Below are positions 33,863 to 44,916 of a stretch of 64,000 nucleotides of DNA, one piece after another; the first letter of the stretch is position 1, and each line of letters starts with the position of its first letter. A model generated the notes under the pieces. It was not told where the DNA came from, searched no databases, and was given only the letters and a program-made list of their open reading frames with translations. This DNA is from Prostheceraeus crozeri (Eukaryota > Platyhelminthes > Polycladida > Euryleptidae): positions 87,029 through 151,028 of the forward strand of contig CAJQUW010004790.1 in NCBI GenBank assembly GCA_907163375.1, written 5' to 3'. The translations under genes and the position numbers were made by a program.

Positions 33863-33871
33863 GAGAAGGCG

Positions 33872-34700
33872 CCACTGTTCAATGTATGCTTCTAATGCTG
33901 TAGAGTGATAATTTGGGATGAAGCAACCACGTAATGTCTGATAAAAACAATCAATCAACAGATCATTGCTTCGAGGTGCCGGCGGATAACGATGTTACAC
34001 ATTTTGATCAGCAGCTGACGCTGATTATCATTCTGACATCAAAAAATGTTCGTTTCTTATCGCTTAAATCGTTGACAGCCGACATTTCTAAAGAACCATT
34101 TATCTAACCTGAAAAGCAGCTCTTTTACACATACAGGACACATATCTTACTATTGAGAAATCACATCTCAATTTATCGCTACATACACGTAGCCCGATGT
34201 AAACGCTTCTCATGGATAATGCCTGAAGCTATACGTAATGTATGTATGTACATGCTGTGAGACGTTGCTGAAAACAAGCACTTGTAGAACATCATTTACT
34301 GAAGTTAAACAACAATAAGTCATAAAACAATGCATTTTTGCCAAACAGATTTCTTTTTTGATATGCTTTGATCCCGAACATCTAAAATAATTTCACCATT
34401 ATTAAGCTTGCGGATTTCTGTTGCTTCATTCAACTCTGGAAGATACATGAATTAATTAAAATGAAATAAAAAATGAATGCATCCACAACGCATCGATGAC
34501 TCTAGAATTCTAATAAAAAAAATCGAGCGACTTTCAAATGCGTTAATGCATTATTTGATAAGCTAAGCCTTAGCAACAGTGATAGCCGTCACAACCTAAA
34601 TACATAATTATAAAAGATTGATATATCGGCACTCAATTGATTACCAAGGAGACAATGATTTTGTTAGTTATAGCTTCTTGAAATCCGGGGATTCCCAACT
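33872..34700. other. no gene recognised
   Basis: AT-rich sequence between the TIR element and a mariner remnant. Nothing was identified. Confidence 0.5.
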
Positions 34701-35612
34701 AAAATTATCATGATAAATCACTTCGAAGCTAAAGATTTGAAAATTCTGGAATTTTTAAGACAGCAGAGCAGTTGTTTTCTTAGTGCTACTTCGACACGAT
34801 GAATCTCTGAAGAAATTGATCTTCCGCAGTCTGGTGTATGGCACATCCTAAGACAATCGTGCTCACACCCATACAAACTTCTGTTACCTCAAGCAATTTC
34901 AGAGACTGATAAGGAGACAAGACTTGAATTCTCAGCTTTTGTGAGATCCTTATCCGCGAGAGAGCTCGGTAACATTTGATGGACCGACGAGACCATTTTC
35001 AGATTGGATGGAATGGTCAACCGTTATAACAGGATCGTGTGGAGCTCAGAGAGACCTCATCCAATTTCGCAAAGTCTCCATGGCAATAAAGTCACTGTCT
35101 GGATGGGGTTCTCCAGAGATTTAAAGCTGACTCCATCTTTCTTTGAAAGAACAGCAACGAGTGATGCTTACTGTGATTTGTTGCAGAGACATGTGATTCC
35201 GCAACTTCAGTCTTCAGGTAAATTGGAGAAAAACACATTCTAGCAAGCTGGAGAACCACCACACTTCTCCAGGAATGTAAGCAGCTTATTGAAGAATGCT
35301 TTCGGTGATCGCCGAATTATTGGTCGTGGATTTCCAATGACATGGCCTCCTAGATGATCTGATCTTTTTCCTTTAGACTTTTACTTGTAGGGTGCGATCA
35401 AGAACAGAGTGTACCAGCATGAGCGACCGCGTTCCATAGCGGAGTTAAAACGACGCATTGAAAATGAGATTGCCTCTCTCGATCAATCAGAACTGGAGAG
35501 TGCAATCTTAGATGTTCTCTATCGAACAGAATTGTTAGTTCAAGCTATCGGTGATGTTTTGACTATTTCAAATGATGTGAAAGACTATTATACATGTATT
35601 ATAATTTTATGA
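34700..35612 (+). pseudogene. decayed mariner-like transposase
   Basis: Reading through several stops, the plus strand gives a mariner-type transposase. A helix-turn-helix piece (SEEIDLPQSGVWHILRQ) is followed by the first catalytic Asp in WTDETIFRLDG, then VNRYNRIVWSSERP, GNKVTVWMGFS and FFERTATSDAYCDLLQRHVIPQL. The second motif reads QAGEPPHFSRNV, where the usual QDGAPPH has lost its Asp. The third motif is WPPR, stop, SDLFPLDFYL. The last part IAELKRRIENEI is open to 35612. At least four in-frame stops (near 34979, 35241, 35357 and 35388) and the lost Asp make it dead. No TIRs were located. Confidence 0.8.
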
Positions 35613-36652
35613 ACTTAGGCTGGATTTTTACTTTGCTCAACAATAGGGGACATCAATCCTCAAAAAATTATAATAAAATATCAGGAAATGTATGTCCTTA
35701 AACAGGGAAAATTTTCACAATACTTGTATTCAATACAATGATGATATAAACATATACTAAAATTCCATACCCTGAGCAACCTAAATCTGAAAGAAATTGG
35801 TTGACATCGTTCAAATATTTTGTTATCCTTGATCTAAAGTTTTACAGGTTTATACTTCTATTGCTGGCATTATCAACATTACATTTATAGATACTTAGCA
35901 TCTGTCATTCCTTATTCGAGTATCTTTATATTTTTATACTCAATGCCGGTGAATTAAGAAATGTGATTATATATTTTCTGGGTTGCTCGTTCAATACATT
36001 AGCGCTAGTGCTTTGTATTTGTGTTGCCATCAATTTGTAAGCATGATTTCATTCATATCTGCGTTGCATTTTATATACATGTACTTCTACTCAACAGCGG
36101 TTTTTTAGAAAGGAGTTTTTGTCATTCTGTCATAGACTTCCTTCGCGTGTGTTATTTCTTCAGTAACTGAATAATTGTTATGATGTAGGTATGACTCGAT
36201 ATGACTTTCACACGCTGTGGTTGCAATTAATCCTACCAATACAAGCATTCGGAAAAGCACAATTAATAATCAACAATGCAAAAATTGCATATATGTAACA
36301 GGGTGCCAAACAAGCCCTCCCCTAGCCAAGCAGATATGGTTCTAGGTAAAATAATTTTGGTGATGTGATCTGAAAGTTCTCCTGACACTGCGTATTTTAA
36401 ACTAATAAAAGTAATCAATAACTTAAATTTCAAAACTGGTGTCTATAATTGTAAGTATAAATATCTATGGTAATTTCCATGTAACACTGCTAAATAATCA
36501 TCAGCTATTGTCACCAGGAAATTCACGAAAAATGAGAAATGATCAATTTAAAGGTTATTCAAACTTGACAAAGGTTTGACTGATGAATAAGTGAGTTCAT
36601 CACATCGACACAACATTACCAATTCGTCCTTTACCCTCTAATCTAGCCAGCA
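35613..36652. other. no gene recognised
   Basis: AT-rich sequence with no frames or repeats I can identify. Confidence 0.5.
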
Positions 36653-37234
36653 ATGTGTACTTCTGTAGTAAATGACTCTGAAAAGAAGCGTTATATCGAC
36701 CGCATCCGAGCAGTTGCTATCCGAGAAGCGCGTAATGCTGGTGCCTCCTTCATATTGCGTCTTGGAAGGTCCGAAGACTTTATCAAGCGCAACCTGAAGA
36801 GGAGTCTCGTGAAGCTACGTTCGCGGGCGGGAGACCTCAGGGACAAAGTTGAAATGGCGATTACTTCAGAGAAATTTTAACAGATCGTGTCACTCCTTGT
36901 CTTCAAAACCCCCAAAAACTGTCCTGAATATTGTTCAGCGTACCTTTCTTCGCGATAAAGTACTGTGCATGAAAGCTCTCAAAACTGGAGACTCTCATTA
37001 CGAAAGATAGTCTTTCGTAATGATGAATTGCCGGGAAATTCTCTAGATCATATTGTGTGTGAAAATATTGGATCCATCATTAAGGATGAAGTTGAAAAGA
37101 TGCTATGTGAGCCTCCAGCAACTCGATTTAATCGCTCCAGAATGGAGGAACCTACTGATTATGTTCTTCGTGCAATGGAGCTCGACACGCAGCTCTTTGA
37201 GTCGCTTTTTGTCTTCAAACCGGGCAATTCGTGA
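36653..37234 (+). other. unrecognised coding remnant in two pieces
   Basis: Two open pieces, 36653-36880 (75 aa, opening MCTSVVNDSEKKRYIDRI) and 36965-37234 (89 aa, with SLDHIVCENIGSIIKDEVEKM), have balanced codon use and charged, helical composition unlike the surrounding AT-rich sequence. They look like parts of one old coding sequence broken between them. I do not recognise a domain. It may be a host gene fragment or a transposon gene. Confidence 0.35.
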
Positions 37235-37357
37235 TGCTAGAGGTGGTAACACCCGCTACTAACTGGATGCTATACAACAAGTTCAGTTAAAACATCGTAA
37301 CGTACAAATCGAAGAAAATTTCGATTTCTTAACTGATGATGAAAGTGTTATTTTCTG

Positions 37358-37485
37358 CATATGTTGCATTAGGTCGGTATTTTTGTCTTTGACATAAACC
37401 CACAATATAATGCGCTCCATGCATATATTGCATCATGTCGGTATTTTCGTCTTTGATATAAACCCACAATATAATGTGCTACATG
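37358..37485. repeat. 64-bp tandem duplication
   Basis: Two units begin CATATRTTGCAT and share TCGGTATTTT, GTCTTTGA and ATAAACCCACAATATAAT, 64 bases apart with a few differences. Confidence 0.9.
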
Positions 37486-39022
37486 CTGGCGCTTTCATAA
37501 TTTTTGACGTCATAAAGCATATCGCAAATGGAATGAAGGAGACTCACTGAGATGCTGTGAAAAGTTGGGATTGACTAAGATTACATGTGTCTAATAATAC
37601 GGATTTTCGGACCGGTTGAGAAAAATTATCTTAATATGACGACTCTGAATAAGTCATTCTCAGACGGTCAATTGGTGAAGGATTGTATCATCAAAGCAGT
37701 TCAGTGTGTATTAATCCTGGGAAAAGTCTACATGAGTAGTCTACATTGCCCATGTATACCATTCTACGTCGTAAAATAAAAATTTCTCAAAAGCTGAAAA
37801 CTTCCCTCATTGGACAATTCAAAGCTGAGAACGTCGTGCTCTCACTAGCTGTAGATGAATCTGTCGTTTTAAGCCAATAGATTAGTAACTCTTTCATTTC
37901 TAATATATCCTTGTGATTGTCGATCACCATGAATGGGAACAGTCAACATTACCTATAGGCTATGATAACATAGACCGTTTCATAAATCGTTGTATTCTTA
38001 TATCGTGCAATTCTTATATCTTTCGTATATTCTCATCAAATTTAATCGCATGCTGATTATCGATCAATAAACTTATTTACTTGGTCAGCTGCGAGTCTGC
38101 GACGCTTAGTTCAGGAAACATAGTGGTGTGGTTTGCCTAATTAAATGAAGTAATTAGTGATTGTCTGCTTTGTTACTTTCACGATGCTATTTCAGATATC
38201 AATATCATGTTGGCCCAGGTGTCACTCATTCTCCTTTTCATCATTGATGAGCTGCTCCATTAATCGGACGCAACGCAAGCGTCAGCATTCCTACGGCGTG
38301 AAGGAAATTCTTGCTGTGAACAGGTGCACAGACGAGAGAAGCCCTTGTCTGATCCGAGATTCGAATTTCTTCTGACCACAAGTGAGGGAACTGATGACTC
38401 ACGCAATGGCTGACAATGGGAATAATACAAATTTGAAGTTTGTCTGTGAACGGATGGGCCGATTTTGATAAAGCTTACATATTGTTGGAGCCACAGAATT
38501 AAAGATTTTGTTTATCTGCTTCGGTTTGCTAGAAGTGTGATTAATACGAAACTGACGGCACATTGAGGAACCTATTAAGTGGGCAAAAAAGGAATTCCTA
38601 ATACCTTACAGAGATAGGAAAAAAAGTCGTGCGTCGCTTGCGGATTAATGTGAGTTCCAGCAAAGTGCTTCGATTGCCAAAATTCCTTCAGATTCGAAGA
38701 CTTCAGATCATTACCCACAAGTTTTCTCCATAATGTTGGCCCTTCCGATCATTATTAGAGAAAGTAGCAGGCGTACGAAAATTAGTACACTTGATGATTT
38801 CACATCCTCTCCTAGGCATTGTTCACTGTATAGTGCATACATTGAATCGAAGCCAAGACAGGGATGTGTGTTTTGGTGTGTGCGAAGTGATGTCACAGCA
38901 CGTACGCATCTCTCACTGGTTCTGGTGTCTACTGCTGACAGCTTATTGTTTGCCATTTCCAATAGCAAGTGATACACGAATTATCCATTCGAGAAGGAGC
39001 AAGTTGATGTGCCATTTCGACA
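37486..39022. other. no gene recognised
   Basis: AT-rich sequence. Overlapping frames at 38711-38977 on both strands mirror each other and show no domain. Nothing supported. Confidence 0.45.
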
Positions 39023-39026
39023 TTAA

Positions 39027-41137
39027 CCCTTATGCTACGGGAATATGGGGAATCCACCCCACGCATGTTCAATTGGATTTGATTGAAATTAATAATGCTA
39101 GTTGGTTATCCACTTGAAAACTGATTATAGACTATCTATCGAGCAATAAAAGAAGCTTCAATTCCTAGTCTTAAGTGTCACATTGTGTCCTGTATATTAA
39201 AAACTAGGAGCGTGGGGTGGAATCTACCCCATTCCCGTGACTTCCGTAGTGAAAATTTGAAAACCTATACTTTTCTAAAATCTAAGTTAGCGGCAATTTA
39301 CGCCATTTCAAAGGCCTATGTATCTGAGCATTGGCTAATATTAGAAATACTACAGCATAAATACAGTGTTACCATCAATATTATTATTATTATTATCTTC
39401 ACAGAAGTCTTCTAACTACATAGGAATATCATGAAGCCTTTGCCCTTTGCATTGCTTCTCTCCATTTCTGATATTTGTATGAAAGAAAGCGCAAGCATCG
39501 CACAGCATGGAAATTGACAACAATAAAACCTCTAGAATGGAAATTAAGCTTCATGCAACACACAATAACGGCACATAAATCGCACGCATTTTCACTTAGA
39601 TGCACCTGCCAACGTCTGTATCATTGGGTTAGAATCAGTCACATGAGTAAATTGAAGCTTTTAATTGGTTCTTCATGCCCCAACTTAGTTCCCTCGGATG
39701 TGCCGCGACCTTAAGTCAATTTCCATTCTAGCGAACTTCAGATAAACAGTTTATTTCTATGTCGCACAGATATCAGCCACGCACGCACACAAACCGACGG
39801 ACTACAATCAAGGAGGCAGTCGCTTGAATACGTCAGCACTGATGTCACGATCTGATCAATGATCAATTGTCACCTGCAGCGCTTGCGAGGTGACTCATTT
39901 GCAAGCGGTCGCTAGCACGCTCTTACTTCATTTTCTCTTCTGTATTTATTCCTTTCGAGGGCGCTGCTCATTCGTTCAATACCTTCCTAACAAGCCGGCA
40001 AAGTACGGCTTGAAGTTTTGGATAATTTGCGATTGTGAGACGAGAATCATTCTCAACATTATTCCTTCCATCGGAAAGGAAGGTGACACAATCCAAAGAG
40101 GACTGGCTAGGTCTGTTGTTATGAAACTAAGCAGACCTTTCGCCAATGCTTGGCGCAACATAACTACAGACAACTATTATACGTCTGTGGCTCTTGCTGA
40201 CGAACTTTGGGACAATCAATTTACACTCCTTGGTACTTTGAAGCGAAACAGTAGAGGAATTCCAGAAAATGCAAAACAAGTTACTGGAAGAGAGCCATTG
40301 TCATCGAAATTCTATTTCAATGGAAAACTCTCAGTGGCATCATACTGTCCCAAAAGAAACAAAGTTGTTTTGCTACTCTCAACACAGCATCATGACAAGG
40401 CAATCGACAAAGACTCAAAGAAGCCTGATATGGTTGAATGCTACAATAGCACGAAAGGAACAGTTGATTGCAACGATCAAGCAATCGGCTACTATTCAGC
40501 CCGTCGAAAGACATCGGTGGACGATGCGCACTTTCCATCGACGCTGCTGCACTGAATGCGTACCGGCTTTATCGTCAAGCTCACAGCACAAGCTACCTTC
40601 GTGAAAATCTCGGTGGTCGCTCCACAGCTTGGCGGAGAGTTTTCATTGAGAAACTTTCGGAGCAGCTCATGACTGCCACAAGAAAATCACGGTTTTGCCA
40701 ACTCCAAAGTTCGCAGTGGCGCGGTTGCACAAGCACCCTTCGAAACAGTTTCCGCATCTGTGGCCTCCATGGAGAAGAAACCTCGCCTCAACCACCTCCA
40801 GGAACACCACAACGATGCACGCTTTGTGGTCGCACCCGCGATCGAAAGGTCAAGACTATTTGTTGTGAATGACGGCAGCCGACTTGCGCCGAGCACGGCA
40901 AACTGTTATGTAATCGACATTGATTACTTTTTTAGTTATTATGATACATCCTGTAATTTGAGCAATGTACATCGCATCACTCAAGAAAGTTTTGATTTAG
41001 TAACTTACGGCTTTTGAGTTGATCATGCTCAGAGAAATTCGGTCTTATTGATGCAATTAACTTAAATTACTATCTGGGGTGGAATCCACCCCATTCCCGT
41101 ATGTAACGCAAGTAAAAATATTCCCGTAGCATAAGGG
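39027..41137 (+). mobile_element. piggyBac element with internal deletion
   Basis: TTAA stands at 39023-39026 and 41138-41141. The ends are perfect inverted repeats of 20 bases starting CCCTTATGCTACGGG. A subterminal motif around GGGGTGGAATCCACCCC occurs near the left end (39049 in part, and 39213) and near the right end (41078), so the ends still look recognisable to a transposase. The 2.1-kb interior holds a transposase that lacks its N-terminal half. Perfect ends suggest it moved fairly recently, perhaps with help from another copy. Confidence 0.93.
39960..40920 (+). pseudogene. piggyBac transposase, N-terminal part missing
   Basis: From about 39955 the frame reads FRGRCSFVQYLPNKPAKYGLKFW, the family's typical start of the second catalytic half. 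The first catalytic Asp, which lies just before this motif, is absent with everything upstream. The second Asp is in ITTDNYYTSVALADEL and the third in GTVDCNDQAIGYYSARRKT. A frame shift near 40550 leads to ALNAYRLYRQAH in another frame. The C-terminal zinc motif RCTLCGRTRDRKVKTICCE is followed by one stop and PTCAEHGKLLC. The transposase is inactive, and the element can only be mobilised in trans. Confidence 0.88.
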
Positions 41138-41141
41138 TTAA

Positions 41142-41638
41142 GGTTGCATACAACTCTTCCTTTCTAGGAAACCGAAGCACGCGCAGATGAATCCAATTCT
41201 GTGGTTGGAGCTGATAACACCAGCCCAAACCCGAAAGCACCAGCGTTAATACAACAGAAGTTGTTAAGTTGTGTGCAGTTGACCGTTATTGAACACTGTT
41301 AACGCGAAAGTGTCGTAAAATTAGGTAAAAGTGTAAATTGAATGAAATTGCACAAATTGATGTCCGAATTCGAAAAACAATATATCATCTGAAAGCTTAA
41401 CACGAGCCTGACTCAATGGTGATAATCTCAATTTTCTGTATTGCGCACTTTCGTCTGTAGGTGTCGGTGAACGAATTGACCAAACATTCATACTTATAAG
41501 TCTGCTGACCACAGTTGACCAGACATTAAGCTAAACGCATTGCTAAATTTAAGTGCTTGACATAACCTTTCACATGGTACAATGCTTCATTAATGAGAAA
41601 ATCTTGTGAGATTTTTTTAGCAACATTTTTTTGGTAAA
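41142..41638. other. no gene; old partial copy of the next MITE
   Basis: The stretch 41503-41590 (GACCACAGTTGACCA, then GCTTGACATAACCTTTCACATGGTA) resembles 41880-41970 inside the next element, so it may be an older, diverged relative standing beside it. Confidence 0.45.
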
Positions 41639-42108
41639 ACCTTAGAACATTAATGTACAAATACAAGCACAGAAGTGGGGCAGGTATAATATACAGACCG
41701 TTTCAAAAGTAATTGCACAAAAAACATTGTATCTCTTTGTACATACAGCCAATCCTAAAAACCGTGTGTCATGATGAAGCTGACTGATAGTTCATGCTGT
41801 CTGCCAACTTTCATAAAAAAATTCTGTCGTCTTCATGTTGAAACTCTGCATCAAAGAAAACGCTCAATTTTTTTCATGAGGCCTACTGACCACAGCTGAC
41901 CACACATGAAAACGAAATATATGTCAAAACAATCTATGGAACATAAGGTTTCATATGGTATATCGTTTATCAAAATTGATACAGGACCTCAACACGAAAA
42001 TTTGATTTGAAAATGGCCTAGCTTTTTTGTGCAATTACTTTTGAAACGGTCTGTATATTATACCTGCCCCACTTCTGTGCTTGTATTTGTACATTAATAT
42101 TCTAAGGT
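41639..42108. mobile_element. MITE with near-perfect 75-bp TIRs
   Basis: The left end starts ACCTTAGAACATTAATGTAC; the right end is its inverse with one change. The inner part of each TIR is TA, CAGACCGTTTCAAAAGT, AATTGCAC, with the look of a Tc1/mariner terminus next to TA. Length 470 bp, no coding frame. Flanking duplications are not clear. Confidence 0.85.
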
Positions 42109-42394
42109 CAAGTGGATTTAATTAATCAGAATCATCGCTGCGTTGGATATCTTTGTTTCATGGCGTAGCAAATGAAACTAATGTCTGTCACACATGTAAA
42201 AGTAGAAGAAACATAGCTTCCATGAAGCAGATAGTTACTCAAAGTCAACTTGAAACTTCACTAGCAGCTTCGTTACTTATAACTCATACAGAGAGCCTTC
42301 AATACAACATACGATTATTCTTATTTTGAACTAATGTGGTCTAGGATGTATCTTTTTAATAAACTGCAAGTTTTAGTATGAGACATTGATTATA

Positions 42395-43347
42395 CAGTAG
42401 AATTCGCATATATCGGCTTCGGCTATATCGGCGGTTTCTTTTTGTCCCGGCAGAATTTCCTATCTTTTCCATATAATCGAGTTCGCTTATATCGGCTTCG
42501 GCTATATCGGCGATTCGCCTATATCGGCGCATTTTCGCTGTCCCTGACAGAAAAAAATCGTTTATAACGGCGGATTTCCTGGAAATGCTCAAGCGATGTG
42601 TTTTGCCTAGAAGAGTCACTAGAATGACAGTATATGTGGACGCGGATGGCTGTAGATCCTGTTAGGACTATCCGATTCTAACTATTCTGGTGGCATGTGA
42701 AAATTTAGATCTTCTACAATTCATCTCGATTATGTTTGGGGGTTTGATCAAAATTGTAGAATCTAGCAGCCGAGGAAAGATAAGTAGGCTTGCCACTGTA
42801 TCTCACTGATAATTCTCACATAATTAGTCTTTCATTCGACATGATGATTGCATTGTTAACGCCTTCACCTACGATTGGGGCATTGGGTGGCTTCGCCTGC
42901 ACGTGACTCTTAGCAGCGTCTTGATTTATGCATACTCTTCTTTGTTTTGTGCTTCATATAGCAGGTAAGCATGTAGGCATGAAGAAGCTTCAATCTTCTT
43001 GATTCAAAAAGCATACTCAGTTTTTGAGAAACATAGTGATATCCGCTTTGCGATACTTACGTTGCAAGCATCAGTTCAGAAAGGCACAATTTTTAGATAT
43101 CTATTGATTACATAGACACAATTACATGTACATGTACTGTACATGTTGGACAATAAGTCAATATGTACATGTATTTAAGTATAGCAACGCAATAATTCAT
43201 GAGTCAATACACGTATATACATTGTATGATGCATGGCATGATCTCAGAGCTCGTGAAGATTTCACAAAACTTCAAAATTCAGGGAGTTCGCATATATCGG
43301 CGGTTTTCGTCTGTCCCTTGAGGCGCCGATATATGCGAATTCTACCG
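42395..43347. mobile_element. pogo/Tigger-like MITE
   Basis: TA duplications at 42393-42394 and 43348-43349 flank inverted ends: CAGTAGAATTCGCATATATC on the left and CGGTAGAATTCGCATATATC on the right (reverse strand). The left subterminal region repeats TATATCGGCTTCGGC and TATATCGGCG several times (42412-42520), likely transposase-binding copies. No coding frame in 953 bp. TIR sequence and TA target match the pogo/Tigger group. Confidence 0.85.
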
Positions 43348-43349
43348 TA

Positions 43350-44916
43350 TTTCACTCAAAGTCATCACTCTTGAATTTCGGTATGATAATAAATCGTGGA
43401 ATATATATGCTACAGCATCAGAAGCTGCTCTAAATTCCATGAAATTCCTCAAAAACTGCCCTGTGTAATATCACACTAAACATAGCCACTTATGATACAA
43501 GGGATTGTTTATTTTCAGAAATATGTGCATTTAGAACCAGTATTGAAACCAGGAATCGCGGCGGCGTTCAAGGAGTGAAGAACCAAGTGGTGATATGCTC
43601 GAAGAACTTGATTGATTTATAAAACTAGATAGAGCTGTGAACTAGTCCTGAAATCTATAACGAGCATGTTCACCATAAAAATGAAAAATTAGGATTCTCA
43701 TACGGTCAAATTCGTCGGATTTCATTGCGCAGAGCGTGTAATACCATGTTTGGGTATTAACACGCAATTGAGTGCATTGATTTTCTCTTGAAGACCCTGT
43801 AAAGCATAATTTTCTCACGCTTCAACTACGAAAATGCGCATAACTTCCTATATTATGTTTGCTATGCAATGTGAACATACTGTAGGTGGGAGGTTAATTT
43901 TGAAGACCATTCACTGACTTTTACGTGTTATGGAATCTTTTAAGATCAAGACTGTTGACATACCTTTCTGACATCCCACTTGACTTGATGTATGACAAAT
44001 TTCTCTCATACTTTTTCTTCGGAGAAATTCTTGAGTTAAGTAGATGAATACTGAAATATCAATTTTTATGTGATATACATACATTTGCAGTCAAATCTGT
44101 TGATATATGCATATTGCGTTTATGAGTTGATTAATAATAAAGCTATCTTGCATCAAATTACTTCTAAATAATAGCAAAACTTTATGTGAAAGACAGAAAT
44201 ACAAAATTCAATATTAAAGTTATTCTACTATTTTGTTACTTCACTACGTTTTGCACTAGCCAATCTAGTAGACTTCTTATTTTATCATGGCTCTGTTCAG
44301 TGTCTGCCGATTATTGGCACGTTCATGAGATAATTGGCCGATTAGTGGACTTTCGGAGATTTTTGCTAGTTTTCAATAATAAAAGACTGATCGAAAGACA
44401 GGATTTCTATTTTTTAATGAAAATTTTCTAATTTTTTACATGTATATTGAACTACTCTAAATTTAACATTTTTCTTTATCATTCAGAAAATCTAAAACAG
44501 CTGTATTCTTCCAAAGACTTAATTTTCATAAAAAGATAATGAAGGCTGGTAAAAAAAGTTTGAAAGCATTCTGTCAACTATTTCCACTATATATCCCGTT
44601 ATCTAGCAAAGATTTTCATTTTATTGCTAGTTTATTAAACGTGTTTGGATCTGCGCATAGCAGATAATTTCAGGTTATTATTCACATCGGCATTACATGG
44701 AGTTTAATACCCGATTCTGCACCTTTACCGAAATATTTAATTTCCGCTGTAATATCACTGCAATTGAATGTTCTGATGTTCTCTTCTGATTGTTACAATG
44801 TTTGTACTACCATAAAGGGAAATAGGAATATTTCTGCTGAATTCAATGCAGAGATTAGGAACTTGAAAATTCATTTTGGAATGTTATCACTATATTCTCT
44901 AGCTTTGATTCTCGAG
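43350..44916. other. no gene recognised
   Basis: AT-rich sequence. The frame at 44186-44431 is hydrophobic and AT-driven with no support. Confidence 0.45.

Noticed and set aside
38711-38977. Overlapping frames on both strands as a gene
   Set aside because: The two frames are shadows of each other, with no domain, start context or splice pattern.
43126-43374. An 82-aa frame ending in the pogo-like MITE
   Set aside because: Its end lies in the terminal repeat of a non-coding MITE.
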